DNA of 64,000 nt, taken from Clostridium sp. NkU-1. GTDB lineage: Bacteria; Bacillota_A; Clostridia; Lachnospirales; Lachnospiraceae. The stretch is taken from assembly GCA_001312405.1 (NCBI GenBank), contig BBDR01000010.1:1-64000 (forward strand), given 5' to 3'. Positions within the stretch are counted from its first letter, which is position 1; each line of letters opens with the position of its first letter. The notes below the pieces were generated by a model. The model was not told where the DNA came from, made no database searches, and saw only the letters and a list, made by a program, of their open reading frames with translations. Both the position numbers and the translations under genes were made by a program. Below, one piece after another: positions 37,702 to 47,121 of this stretch.

Positions 37702-39805
37702 TTAAATCTCCGTAGCTTGCATTGGCCAAAATTCTTTATCTACTATCATTTCCAGCTTATCGGCAGGAGCGCGGAGAGCTTCCATAGCAGGTACTACCTC
37801 ATTCCGGAAAGCGTTAGCCTGTTCTTTGTTCCCTTCCATTGCCGAGCACTTCTCGTCGGCATCTGCCAGGGCGGCCAGGGCTATTTTCATATCAGACAGA
37901 TAAGCGCTCACCTCTATGAGAAGCTCTTCCTGAACGCTGGTATCGGCTGCCGGACACGCTGCTTTTACCTTTCCTAAGGAATCTGCCAGCAGGGAGGCAT
38001 ATTTTACAGCAGAAGGTATGATCTGTTTTCCGGCCATATCGATCATGGTTCTGGCCTCAATGTTAATGGCTTTGCTGTAAGCCTCATATTCGATCTCAAC
38101 CCGGGATTCCAGCTCAGCCTTGTGAATACCTTAAACTCCTCAAACATCTTAACCGATGCATCCGTGGTAAGAGCAGGAATCGCCTCAACCATTGACTTAA
38201 GGTTCGGAAGCCCTCTTCTTTCCGCTTCTTCCACCATGCCTGGGAATATCCGTTGCCATTAAAAATAATCCTTCTATGGGCTGCCAGCTGCTCTTTAATC
38301 ATGTCATGGACTGCTGTCTCAAAATCAGCCGCCTTCTCAAGGACATCTGCCGCTTCCTTTAACGCCTCAGCCGCAATGGTATTTAAAACCACGTTGGGAG
38401 AAGAAATGGAATCAGAGGAACCGACCATGCGGAACTCAAACTTATTGCCCGTAAATGCAAAGGGGGAGGTTCTGTTTCTGTCCGTGGCATCCTTGGATAA
38501 ATCCGGCAAGGTTCTGACCCCTGTTTTTAAGGTGCCGCCCGCCTTGGAACGGGTAGCCTCTCCGGTGCTGCAAAGCTGATCTACTACATCCTCCAGCTGT
38601 TCGCCGATGAATATGGAGATAATGGCCGGCGGAGCTTCGTTTGCCCCGAGCCTGTGGTCATTTCCAACATCAGCCGCAGACTCCCGGAGCAGATCTGCAT
38701 GGAGGTCAACCGCCTTTAAGATACAGGACAATACCAAAAGGAACTGAATGTTCTCATGAGGCGTTTCTCCTGGATTTAACAGGTTGATTCCGTCGTCAGT
38801 GGTTAAAGACCAGTTGTTGTGCTTACCGGAACCATTGACTCCGGCAAAGGGCTTTTCATGAAGCAGGCAGTTTAATCCATGACGGCCTGCCACCTTTTTT
38901 TAAAGTTTCCATTACCAATTGGTTATGATCAACGGCCACGTTTGCCTGTTCATAGATGGGCGCCAGTTCATGCTGGGCGGGAGCGACTTCATTATGCTGG
39001 GTTTTTGCCGGTACCCCCAGCTTCCAGAGTTCTTCATTCACTTCCTTCATGTAAGCAGCGATCCTCTCACGGATGGAACCGAAGTAGTGGTCATCAAGCT
39101 CCTGTCCCTTTGGAGGCATTGCTCCGAACAAAGTGCGTCCGGCATAGATTAAATCTTTTCTCTGTAAATACTTTTCATGATCAACCAGAAAATATTCCTG
39201 CTCGGCGCCAACCGAAGGGATAACCCTTTTTGAGGTGGTATTTCCGAATAATCTTAAGATTCTTAAAGCCTGCTCGTCGACGGCTTCCATGGATCTTAAA
39301 AGAGGTGTTTTTTTGTCAAGAGCTTCTCCTGTATAAGAGCAGAAAGCGGTGGGAATGCAGAGGGTAACACCGATGGCATCTTCTCTTAAGAATGCCGGAG
39401 AAGTACAATCCCAGGCTGTATAACCTCTTGCTTCAAAGGTCGCCCTTAAGCCTCCGGACGGGAAAGAAGAAGCATCCGGCTCGCCCTTTACCAGCTCCTT
39501 ACCGGAAAATTCCATGATTACCTTTCCTTCCGATGTAGGGGCGGAAATGAAGGAATCATGTTTTTCAGCGGTAATACCGGTAAGAGGCTGAAACCAGTGG
39601 GTGTAGTGAGTTGCGCCTCTTTCAATTGCCCAGTCTTTCATGGCATGGGAAACCACGTCTGCAATCGATGAATCAAGTACTGCACCATCCTCAATGGTTT
39701 TCTTTAATTTTTTTTAAAAACTGATTTTGGCAAGCGCTCTCTCATTACGGTTTCGTTAAATACATTCCTGCCAAACATCTCAGCTGCGTTTACAACTTCG
39801 CTCAT
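37702..39805 (-). CDS. glnN: type III glutamine synthetase (four frameshifts)
   Basis: About 700 aa, the GlnN length. Motifs: [38 protein letters not shown] and [34 protein letters not shown]; these are the active-site and ATP-binding blocks of GSIII. ATG at 39803-39805 with GGAGG 11 bases upstream. Breaks are at T8 39708-39715 ([12 protein letters not shown]), T7 38895-38901 ([10 protein letters not shown]), a missing G near 38235 ([11 protein letters not shown]) and a missing T near 38125 ([11 protein letters not shown]). It makes glutamine from glutamate, NH3 and ATP in the cytoplasm. Confidence 0.92.
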
Positions 39806-39885
39806 AAATTTTCCATCCTCCCATATTTCTATAAGTCAAACTGCCTTTATAGTCTCCTCACGATCTGAATATGCGCATAAATCAG

Positions 39886-39917
39886 AAAAGGCGTCCTCCC
39901 GGTATAAGGAGAACGCC
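39886..39917 (-). terminator. terminator after fba
   Basis: On the minus strand GGCGTTCTCC-TTATACC-GGGAGGACGCC is followed by TTTTCT. It lies between fba and glnN. Confidence 0.7.
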
Positions 39918-39986
39918 ATCGTTCTTAAATTAAGTTAAACCATTTTTCCCAAAAAAATCAAGTACTTTTTTTGAAAAATATTTTAC

Positions 39987-40850
39987 TTAAGCTTTTCCAA
40001 CAGAGCCAAATAATTCCATTTTCTCTTTCACGGTTGCTTTGATGGCCTCTGTACCGGGAGCAAGAAGCTTACGGGGATCAAAGCCCTTGCCTTCTAAATC
40101 CTTTCCTGCCTCAATGTACTTGCGGGTAGCATCAGCAAAAGAAAGCTGGCACTCCGTATTCACATTGATCTTTGCAACACCAAGGCTGATGGCTTTCTTG
40201 ATCTGGTCTTCCGGGATGCCTGTCCCACCGTGAAGTACTAAAGGCATGTCGCCTACTTTATCCTTGATGGCTGCCAGGGTATCAAAGCTTAAGCCTGCCC
40301 AGTTTTCCGGATATTTTCCGTGAATGTTGCCGATTCCTGCTGCCAGCATGGTTACGCCTAAGTCTGCAACCTGCTTGCACTCATCGGGATCTGCGCATTC
40401 GCCCATACCCACAACGCCGTCTTCTTCGCCGCCGATGGAGCCGACCTCTGCTTCAAGGGAAAGTCCTTTTTCTGCACAGACCTTTACAAGCTCCGTGGTC
40501 TTTTCCACGTTCTCTTCGATGGGATAATGGGAACCATCAAACATAATGGAAGAAAATCCCGCTTCAATGCACTTATAGCAGCCGTCATAGGAACCATGAT
40601 CCAGATGAAGTGCTACGGGAACAGTGATTTTTAATTCTTCGATCATGGCTTTTACCATAGCTGATACGGTCTTATAGCCTGTCATGTATTTGCCAGCGCC
40701 TTCGGAAACGCCCAGAATAACCGGGGATTTCAGCTCTTCGGCTGTCTGTAAAACAGCTTTTGTCCACTCAAGGTTGTTGATGTTGAACTGTCCAACTGCA
40801 TATTTTCCGTCTCTTGCCTTTTCAAGCATATCTTTTGCTGAAACTAACAT
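39987..40850 (-). CDS. fba: class II fructose-1,6-bisphosphate aldolase
   Basis: 287 aa, intact. Zn ligands in HLDHGSYDGC, GNIHGKYP and VLHGGTGIPE; catalytic Asp in HLDHG; phosphate-binding INVNTE. ATG at 40848-40850 with GGAGG eight bases upstream, rather than the upstream in-frame ATG at 40865. Glycolytic enzyme with its own promoter and terminator. Confidence 0.93.
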   Translation of the reverse strand: MLVSAKDMLEKARDGKYAVGQFNINNLEWTKAVLQTAEELKSPVILGVSEGAGKYMTGYKTVSAMVKAMIEELKITVPVALHLDHGSYDGCYKCIEAGFSSIMFDGSHYPIEENVEKTTELVKVCAEKGLSLEAEVGSIGGEEDGVVGMGECADPDECKQVADLGVTMLAAGIGNIHGKYPENWAGLSFDTLAAIKDKVGDMPLVLHGGTGIPEDQIKKAISLGVAKINVNTECQLSFADATRKYIEAGKDLEGKGFDPRKLLAPGTEAIKATVKEKMELFGSVGKA

Positions 40851-40892
40851 ATCACGAACCTCCATTTAAATTTTTTTCTCGTACATCTTTAT

Positions 40893-40921
40893 ATTATATA
40901 CCATCTTACCTTATTTGGAAA
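40893..40921 (-). promoter_or_regulatory. promoter of fba
   Basis: Minus strand: TTTCCA (40916-40921), 17 bases, TATAAT (40893-40898). Confidence 0.6.
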
Positions 40922-40964
40922 GAATAATTTTTCCAGATTGTCATTTTTATAACAAACTTACATT

Positions 40965-40993
40965 TTGCTTTTATCATAACTATGCTTTATAAT
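40965..40993 (+). promoter_or_regulatory. promoter of MATE gene
   Basis: TTGCTT (40965-40970), 17 bases, TATAAT (40988-40993); 37 bases before the start codon at 41030. Confidence 0.65.
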
Positions 40994-41029
40994 GGGGTCA
41001 GGTTCCAAATACATAATAGGAGATTTTTT

Positions 41030-42439
41030 ATGAAACGAAAGATGAGGCACGGCATTTTTCGCCGCCCAAGCTCTGAAACTACAGAAAAGCAGGAACACCA
41101 GGAAAAACCGGAGATGTTTTCCCGCAAACAGCTGCGCCAGTTGATTTTTCCCCTGGTCATAGAACAGATACTGGCTGTTTTTATGGGAATGGCTGATATC
41201 ATTATGGTAGCCTCCTGCGGTGAGGAAGCCGTATCGGGTATCTCCATCGTGGATACCATAAACGTCCTTTTGATCGGATTGTTCGGGGCAATGGCTGCAG
41301 GAGGTTCCGTTGTGACGGCCCAGTACATTGGCCGAAAGGATGAAAAGAATGTTGCCAGGGCCTCAGGCCAGCTGTTCCTTGCCGTTGGCGGGCTTTCCCT
41401 GGCCATTATGGCAGTGACCCTGATCTTTAACGGGCCGCTTTTAAGACTTATCTACGGAGAAATCGGCCAGGAGGTCATGCACAACGGGAGAATTTATTTC
41501 TACATATCCTCCCTCTCCTATCCGTTCCTGGCATTTTATAACAGCAGCGCCGCCCTTTTCAGGACAGCCGGAAACTCCAAGGTATCCATGCAGGTCTCCC
41601 TGGGTGCCAACCTCTGCAATATCGCAGGAAATTTTCTGTTAATCTACGTGTTTCAAATGGGCGTTGCAGGCGCCGGGCTTTCCACCCTGTTTTCCAGGAT
41701 TCTGTCCGCTGTGGTCATGCTGGTCCTTCTTAGAAAGCAGAATCATTTCCCCGTGGAATTCTGTCTGCGCGCAGATAAGAACATGCTTCGCCAGATCCTC
41801 TATATCGGCATTCCAAACGGCCTGGAAAACAGCATTTTCCAGCTTGGAAAGCTTTTGCTGTCCAGTCTGACCGCCAGCTTCGGTACCATGGCCATTGCTG
41901 CAAATGCGGTTGCAAGCACCATCTGCGGCATGGAAACCATCCCTGCCAGCGCCATAGGCATCGCCCTGGTAACGGTAGTGGGACAGTGCGTAGGCGCCGG
42001 AGAACTGAAACAGGCCCGCAAATATATGGGAAGGCTTTTAAAAACGGCATATATCTGTCTGTGGATATTAAACCTTTCCATTATACCGTTTTTAAAGCCC
42101 ATATGCGGACTGTTTCATCTGTCCGGTGAAACTAGCGCCCTGGCCTTTAAGCTGATGCTTTACCACAGCATCTGCTGCATGATAATCCATCCCCTGTCCT
42201 TTTGCCTGACCAATGGCTTAAGGGCTGCCAATGACGTCCGTTTTACCATGACAGTTTCCATCTGTTCCATGTGGATCTGCCGGATCGTCATGGCTTACGT
42301 ATTAAGCCTCTATTTCGGCCTTGGCCTTATGGGAATCTGGATCGCCATGACCATTGACTGGCTGGTGCGCGCCATTTTCTTCTCCACCCGTGTCTTAAGC
42401 GGAAAATGGTGCCGGTATGCCAACCGGAATACTCATTAG
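41030..42439 (+). CDS. MATE-family efflux transporter
   Basis: 469 aa, intact, with twelve membrane segments in two MatE halves (EQILAVFMGMADIIMVASCG; PNGLENSIFQLGKLLLSS). An N-terminal charged extension of about 35 residues precedes TM1. ATG at 41030 with TAGGAG upstream. It exports cationic compounds by ion antiport; substrate unknown. Its TAG stop overlaps the thrC TAA stop on the other strand. Confidence 0.88.
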   Translation: MKRKMRHGIFRRPSSETTEKQEHQEKPEMFSRKQLRQLIFPLVIEQILAVFMGMADIIMVASCGEEAVSGISIVDTINVLLIGLFGAMAAGGSVVTAQYIGRKDEKNVARASGQLFLAVGGLSLAIMAVTLIFNGPLLRLIYGEIGQEVMHNGRIYFYISSLSYPFLAFYNSSAALFRTAGNSKVSMQVSLGANLCNIAGNFLLIYVFQMGVAGAGLSTLFSRILSAVVMLVLLRKQNHFPVEFCLRADKNMLRQILYIGIPNGLENSIFQLGKLLLSSLTASFGTMAIAANAVASTICGMETIPASAIGIALVTVVGQCVGAGELKQARKYMGRLLKTAYICLWILNLSIIPFLKPICGLFHLSGETSALAFKLMLYHSICCMIIHPLSFCLTNGLRAANDVRFTMTVSICSMWICRIVMAYVLSLYFGLGLMGIWIAMTIDWLVRAIFFSTRVLSGKWCRYANRNTH

Positions 42440-43922
42440 CTTAAAAAGCCTTCAACCGCTTCCTTCATCTTATCCCCATCGCATTCTGTATCGTGGCGTA
42501 CAGGTGCGGTGCGGATCTCTTCTACTGCCTGGGGTACGGGAACCTTGGATATCTCTGACAAATGATCAATGATCCGGAATTCATCCGGCTCTTCCTGTTC
42601 CCCTTCAATGGCTTTCAGAACGCTTCCCGCAAACTTATAAGGGCTTGCCGTGGAGGCAATGATATTCTTTGTCTGATCCTTTGTCTCCGCCTTGTACCTG
42701 TCATAGACGCAGGCTGCAACACCGGTATGGGGATCGATCAGATAGCCGGTATCTTCAAAAATCTTCTTAATGGCTTCCCCGGTTTCCTTTTCTCCTGCAA
42801 AGCCTCCCTTAAAATCTTCCATAAAGCGCTTCATGCCGGCAGTTACCGTATAGCTGCCTTTATCGCCAAGCTCCTTCATAAGGGCAGCATTGGCCTCTGC
42901 ATTGCATCCTGCGCTTAAATAGATCAGACGTTCCAAGTTGCTGGAAATCAGGATATCCATGGACGGAGAACTGGTGAGAATAAAATCCCGGTTCCGGTCA
43001 TAGGTTCCGGTCTGGAAGAAATCATAAAGAACCTTATTTTCATTGGAGGCACAGATAAGGGTCTTAATGGGAACACCCATCTGCTTTGCCAAGTAAGCAG
43101 CCAGAATGTTTCCAAAGTTTCCCGTAGGCACGGTCACATTAATTTCTTCTCCGTCGGAAATCTCTTCACAGGCAAGGAGCTTTGCATAGGCATAAACATA
43201 ATATACCACCTGGGGAACCAGCCTTCCGATGTTGATGGAATTGGCAGAGGAAAGCTGAAATCCTTTTTCATCAAGCCTGCGGGCGAACTCCTTATCCCCG
43301 AATATCTTTTTAACCCCTGTCTGGGCATCGTCAAAGTTTCCATGAATGGCGGCCACATGGGTGTTTTCCCCTTTCTGGGTCACCATCTGAAGCTCCTGGA
43401 CCCGGCTTACGCCATCCTTTGGATAAAATACGATGATTTCCGTTCCTTCCACATCGGCAAAACCTGCCATAGCAGCCTTTCCCGTATCGCCGGAGGTGGC
43501 GGTAAGGATCACGATTTTATTTTTTTACCTGGTTCTTTTTTTGCCGCAACGGTCATCAGATGAGGAAGAATGGAAAGCGCCATATCCTTAAATGCAATGG
43601 TGTTTCCATGGTATAATTCCAGATAATAGGCTCCGTCAGCCTTGGCCAGAGGAGCGATTTCCTCTGTATCGAATTTGCTGTCATAGGCCCGTTCAATGCA
43701 GGTCTTAAGCTCCTCAGAACTGTAATCCGTAAGATACAGCTTCATGACTTCATAGGCTGTTTCCTGATATGTCATTGCCGACAACTCTTTCGTGGACTTG
43801 TCAAGCTTTGGGATAAAACACGGCATAAACAGGCCGCCGTCATCTGCCAGCCCCTTTAAGATTGCCTGGGAAGCTGTCACACCGGTTTCGCCGCCCCTTG
43901 TACTTTGATAGGATATTTCCAT
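42436..43922 (-). CDS. thrC: threonine synthase (one frameshift)
   Basis: About 495 aa. PLP Lys in HGNTIAFKDMALSILPHL, phosphate loop ATSGDTGKAAMAGF, and TVPTGNFGNILAAYLAKQMG; the long ThrC form. ATG at 43920-43922 (MEISYQSTRGG). The T7 run at 43520-43526 breaks the frame; adding one or removing two bases joins EPGKKNK to IVILTATSGD. It converts O-phosphohomoserine to threonine. It has a structured 5' leader and promoter upstream. Confidence 0.92.
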
Positions 43923-43958
43923 GGTATTTTATTCCTTTCCTGCTCTCATAAATATAAT

Positions 43959-44046
43959 TTATCGGAACTTGCAATGCAAGCTTTCATAAAAGGGCTGCCT
44001 TTTAGCCCATCCCTCCGATTACCAGAAGCATTTTTGCTTCCGATAA
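43959..44046 (-). ncRNA. structured 5' leader of thrC, class unknown
   Basis: In RNA orientation TTATCGGAA (44046-44038) pairs with TTCCGATAA (43967-43959) to close an 88-nt domain. Inside are GAAGC-AAAAAT-GCTTC, GGGCT-AAAAGGC-AGCCC and CTTGC-ATT-GCAAG hairpins. The first inner hairpin shares GAA with the closing stem, allowing alternative folds. It does not match the S-box, T-box, lysine or glycine consensus as I recall them. It lies between the thrC promoter and start codon. Confidence 0.45.
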
Positions 44047-44073
44047 TATCAATGGATCAAAAACCTTGCCAGA

Positions 44074-44103
44074 ATTGTAGCATACTTTTTTTTAACAGCG
44101 CAA
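44074..44103 (-). promoter_or_regulatory. promoter of thrC
   Basis: Minus strand: TTGCGC (44098-44103), 18 bases, TACAAT (44074-44079). It gives a leader of about 145 nt. Confidence 0.5.
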
Positions 44104-44164
44104 GAAAAAAGGGCGAAAAAGTTTTCATATAACGGACAGATGTATTCACTATAGAGACACAAGG

Positions 44165-44193
44165 TTCCCTTTTTATTCTCTGTGTGGTAAAAT
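44165..44193 (+). promoter_or_regulatory. promoter of sfsA
   Basis: TTCCCT (44165-44170), 17 bases, TAAAAT (44188-44193); 32 bases before the TTG start. Confidence 0.4.
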
Positions 44194-44225
44194 ACCCTTT
44201 GATGCAGAAAGGAGAGACAGCTTCA

Positions 44226-45028
44226 TTGAGATACGAACACATGATGACAGGAACCTTTTTAAGCCGCCCCAACCGTTTTATTGCCCACGTCCTGATCACA
44301 AAAGAGGGCCATGGGGAAGAAGAGGTAATCTGTCACGTTAAAAATACAGGACGCTGCCGGGAGTTACTCCTCCCCGGCGTCAGGGTGCTGGTGCAGTTTC
44401 ATCCGGAGGCCGCAGCCCTGGGAAGAAAAACGGAATACTCCCTGATCGGCGTATGGAAAGAACGGGAAAGAGGCGGGCCGCTCCTCATTAACATGGATTC
44501 CCAGGCCCCCAATCAGGCGGCTTATGAATGGCTGCAATCCATCCGGGAAAATCCGCCCCTGCCTTTTCATCAGGCAGCGGAAACACCTTCCATTTTAAGC
44601 CCCACAATAAAAAAACATCAGACGGGAAGTCACCTATGACCAGTCACGGTTTGACCTTGCCTTTCAGGCGGTGCTGCAGGGAAGCTGTGAGGGGAAACAG
44701 GAGGAAATCCCTGCATTCATGGAAGTTAAGGGAGTCACTCTGGAGGAAAACGGCCTTGCCATGTTTCCCGATGCACCCACGGAGCGGGGAGTAAAACATA
44801 TACAGGAGCTTATAAACGCTCACAGGGAAGGGTATGAAGCCTACATCCTGTTTGTCATCCAGATGAAAGAGATGGAAGCATTTACCCCAAACAAAAAAAA
44901 CCATCCGGAATTTGCGGAAGGGTTAAAAAAAAGCCAGGGAGGCCGGTGTCCATATTTTAGCTTATGACTGTACCGTTACGGAGGATTCCATTACCTTTGA
45001 CTTGCCCATTCCGGTATATCTGGCCTGA
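44226..45028 (+). CDS. sfsA: SfsA-family DNA-binding/nuclease protein (two frameshifts)
   Basis: About 266 aa, slightly longer than typical because of an insertion near residue 115-140. The N-terminal part (FLSRPNRFIAHV, CHVKNTGRCRELLLPG) and C-terminal nuclease-like core (FMEVKGVTLEENGLAMFPDA, PTERGVKHIQELI, YILFVIQM) match SfsA. TTG start at 44226 with AGGAGA upstream. Breaks are at A7 44609-44615 (TIKNIRREVTYDQSRFDL) and A8 44925-44932 (LKKAREAGVHILAYD). First named for sugar-fermentation stimulation in E. coli; its exact role is unsettled. Confidence 0.85.
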
Positions 45029-45054
45029 TAAATGAAGAGATTTTCCATCCCATC

Positions 45055-45101
45055 AAAAACCTGCTGACAAAAAGTCTTGGCTTTTGTCAGCAGGTTTTTG
45101 T
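45055..45101. terminator. bidirectional terminator
   Basis: AAAACCTGCTGACAAAA pairs with TTTTGTCAGCAGGTTTT; it separates sfsA from the minus-strand YdjH-like gene. Confidence 0.9.
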
Positions 45102-45130
45102 GTATGATTTTTCAGTGAGATAATTATTGA

Positions 45131-45178
45131 GTCAAGCAGATATTCGCAATCCGCGGTCCTGCCTGATTCAGTTAAAAT
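45131..45178 (-). repeat. 48-nt dispersed repeat, copy B
   Basis: Matches 3841-3888 at 37 of 48 positions. In minus orientation it begins TTTTAAC and provides the final Phe codon and stop of the gene ending at 45172. Confidence 0.65.
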
Positions 45179-46083
45179 TTCCGTCCCCCGCCCCCCATGG
45201 TATGTCCTGAGGAGGTGTGGGTGGTACTCCTGCCGCCGGAGGAAAGACCGCCGCCGCCATGGCCTCCATTCCCCTGGTTCCGTGGAATTATCATATGGGT
45301 CACGGTCTTGTTCACCAGATGGTCGTACTGGTCCGTATACCGGAACTGACAGTTTGCACGATAGACCATCAGCGAGTTTCTGGCCCAGCCTCTTTCCTTT
45401 TTCATGGAATACCGGCTGGTCACTGACCCGCAGGCAGCCGCCGCTGCAATGAGCCCGATGAGAGCTGCCAGAGCAGCCTCATACCACCGGATGCTGCGGT
45501 AAACGCTTATTTTTCCGGTCTCCTTATCGTAATTATACTGTCCTCCGGGAATCCCGGCCTTATAATATTTGTTCACGCCATCCAGAAAGCTTTGGACACA
45601 GGCACCGTATTCCTGACTGCTTACCTCTTCATAGGCGGCATCCAGGATGGAATTCCAGCGTTTATCCGTTAAAAAGCGGTTCATTTTTCCTACGGGAAGG
45701 ATGTAAAGCTCCCGGTTATCCATGTCTATCAGGAACAATACTCCGTTATAATCCTTTCCAACACCAAAGGCTCCTCTTATGTAAAAATCCTCCGCATATT
45801 CACCGGCTGTCTTTCCGCCTGCCCGGTCTGTGGTCGTGATCACCACATCCATGTTCATCTCTTTTCTCATCGCCTGGATCTGAGATTCAAACGTATCTAT
45901 TTCCTCCCTGGAAAAGAGTCCTGCTTCATCATAAACCCGTTTTTCCCCGGAAACACCTTCAGGGCTCCCGCTTTCGGCAAACGCTTTCATACCCCCGGAA
46001 AAGAAGATCAGAAGCAGAAGAACCATGGGCAGTAAAACAGCTGTCCTGCATATCCGAAGAAACAATCCCTTTGTTCTAATCAT
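45172..46083 (-). CDS. YdjH-like TPM-domain membrane protein
   Basis: 303 aa, intact. Signal peptide (AVLLPMVLLLLIFFSGGMKAFA), extracytoplasmic TPM domain (about residues 45-185; VYDEAGLFSREEIDTFESQI, NGVLFLIDMDNRELYILPVG), one membrane helix (AALAALIGLIAAAAACG) and a Gly/Ser/His-rich tail with GGGG blocks. ATG overlaps the stop of the YdjG-like gene (ATGA). In B. subtilis, ydjG-ydjH-ydjI follow pspA and help anchor the stress response at the membrane; here the order is I-G-H with no pspA. Confidence 0.75.
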   Translation of the reverse strand: MIRTKGLFLRICRTAVLLPMVLLLLIFFSGGMKAFAESGSPEGVSGEKRVYDEAGLFSREEIDTFESQIQAMRKEMNMDVVITTTDRAGGKTAGEYAEDFYIRGAFGVGKDYNGVLFLIDMDNRELYILPVGKMNRFLTDKRWNSILDAAYEEVSSQEYGACVQSFLDGVNKYYKAGIPGGQYNYDKETGKISVYRSIRWYEAALAALIGLIAAAAACGSVTSRYSMKKERGWARNSLMVYRANCQFRYTDQYDHLVNKTVTHMIIPRNQGNGGHGGGGLSSGGRSTTHTSSGHTMGGGGRKF

Positions 46084-47121
46084 ATTAAATACCCCACAAT
46101 CAGCATGGCAAAAAATACGGGCAGGAATATTTCAAGAAACAAAAGCATCAGCTTATTCCGGTCCACAGGAAGCTTGCCGCATACCTTACCGGTCTGCCCG
46201 TTCACTGTAAAATAATACATCTGGTCCTTTGATCCGTCATGATAGGTAAGGGTCCATACAGGCAAAAGGGCATACTCCCACTTTTCTTCCTCCAGATGGA
46301 CGGATTGATTCTGAACTCTCACAGAATCATAGGATGTGATGCTGTTTTTTTAAGGACTCTCCGGCAAACTGGCGCACCTCAGACTTTACTTCCTCAGAAA
46401 ATTCCTGCTCTCCCATATCCCGCCGTTCTGCCACAAAACCGGAAAGGAACCCCATGGTAAAGGGTTTCATTTTCTCTGTTTCATAGGGCAGTACGCCCTC
46501 CACCAGCTCCCGGTTGGATTTCTTCAAGGCATTGCGGGGCACGAATTTTACAGGCATAGTCCCTTCCCTGCGGACATCATAGGTCTGGGTTTCCGTATAG
46601 CGGCGGTCGCCGCTTACCCAGACCCGCAGACGGTCCGCTTTTGCATCCAGCTTCCCTCCGCCCGGCAGCTGTAAAGCATGTAAGGAAAATATACGCCGGA
46701 GATTTTCTCGATCTGGTCTTCACTGTAAAAAGCCTTTGGAACAAACCGTTTCTTTTTCATCCATTGTTCAAAAATTTCCACAGCCCGCTTCTTCTCCATT
46801 GCAAATGGAATCACATAATCCGGATGGAATTCTCCGGAAAGCCTGCCTGAGAGGATCACCGGATTATGGCAATAATAGCAGAAGGTCGCAGCAGTGGTCT
46901 CATCCGTTACGATCTCGGCGCCGCAGCTGGGGCAGGTATAAAGCACAGGCTCTCCGCCCTCTTTTTTTCTTTCCTGCCTCAGGCTCTTTTTGCTCCCCGT
47001 CTGCAGTTTCTTTCTGAGTGAATTCTGATAAACAGTATTCACAGGCATACTTCTGCTTTTTCGGATCAAAGATAAGCGGTCCGCCGCAATTAGGACATTT
47101 ATAACTTATGATCTCACTCAT
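46080..47121 (-). CDS. YdjG-like zinc-ribbon membrane protein (three frameshifts)
   Basis: About 346 aa. Two zinc ribbons (YKCPNCGGPLIFD/YACEYC and YTCPSCGAEIVTD/FCYYC), a beta-rich middle (YVIPFAMEKKRAVEIFEQWM), and a C-terminal membrane helix (LMLLFLEIFLPVFFAMLIVG). ATG at 47119-47121 overlaps the YdjI-like stop. Breaks are at T7 46972-46978 (AGKKEGGEPVLYTC), a missing G near 46655 (AEGKLDAKADRL), and T7 46345-46351 (SLKNSITSYDS). The middle gene of the three-gene module. Confidence 0.75.

Noticed and set aside
43959..44046. S-box (SAM-I) riboswitch, suggested by GGAGGGATGGGC
   Set aside because: The core AGAG and GGCAACC elements and kink-turn are absent; left as an unassigned leader.
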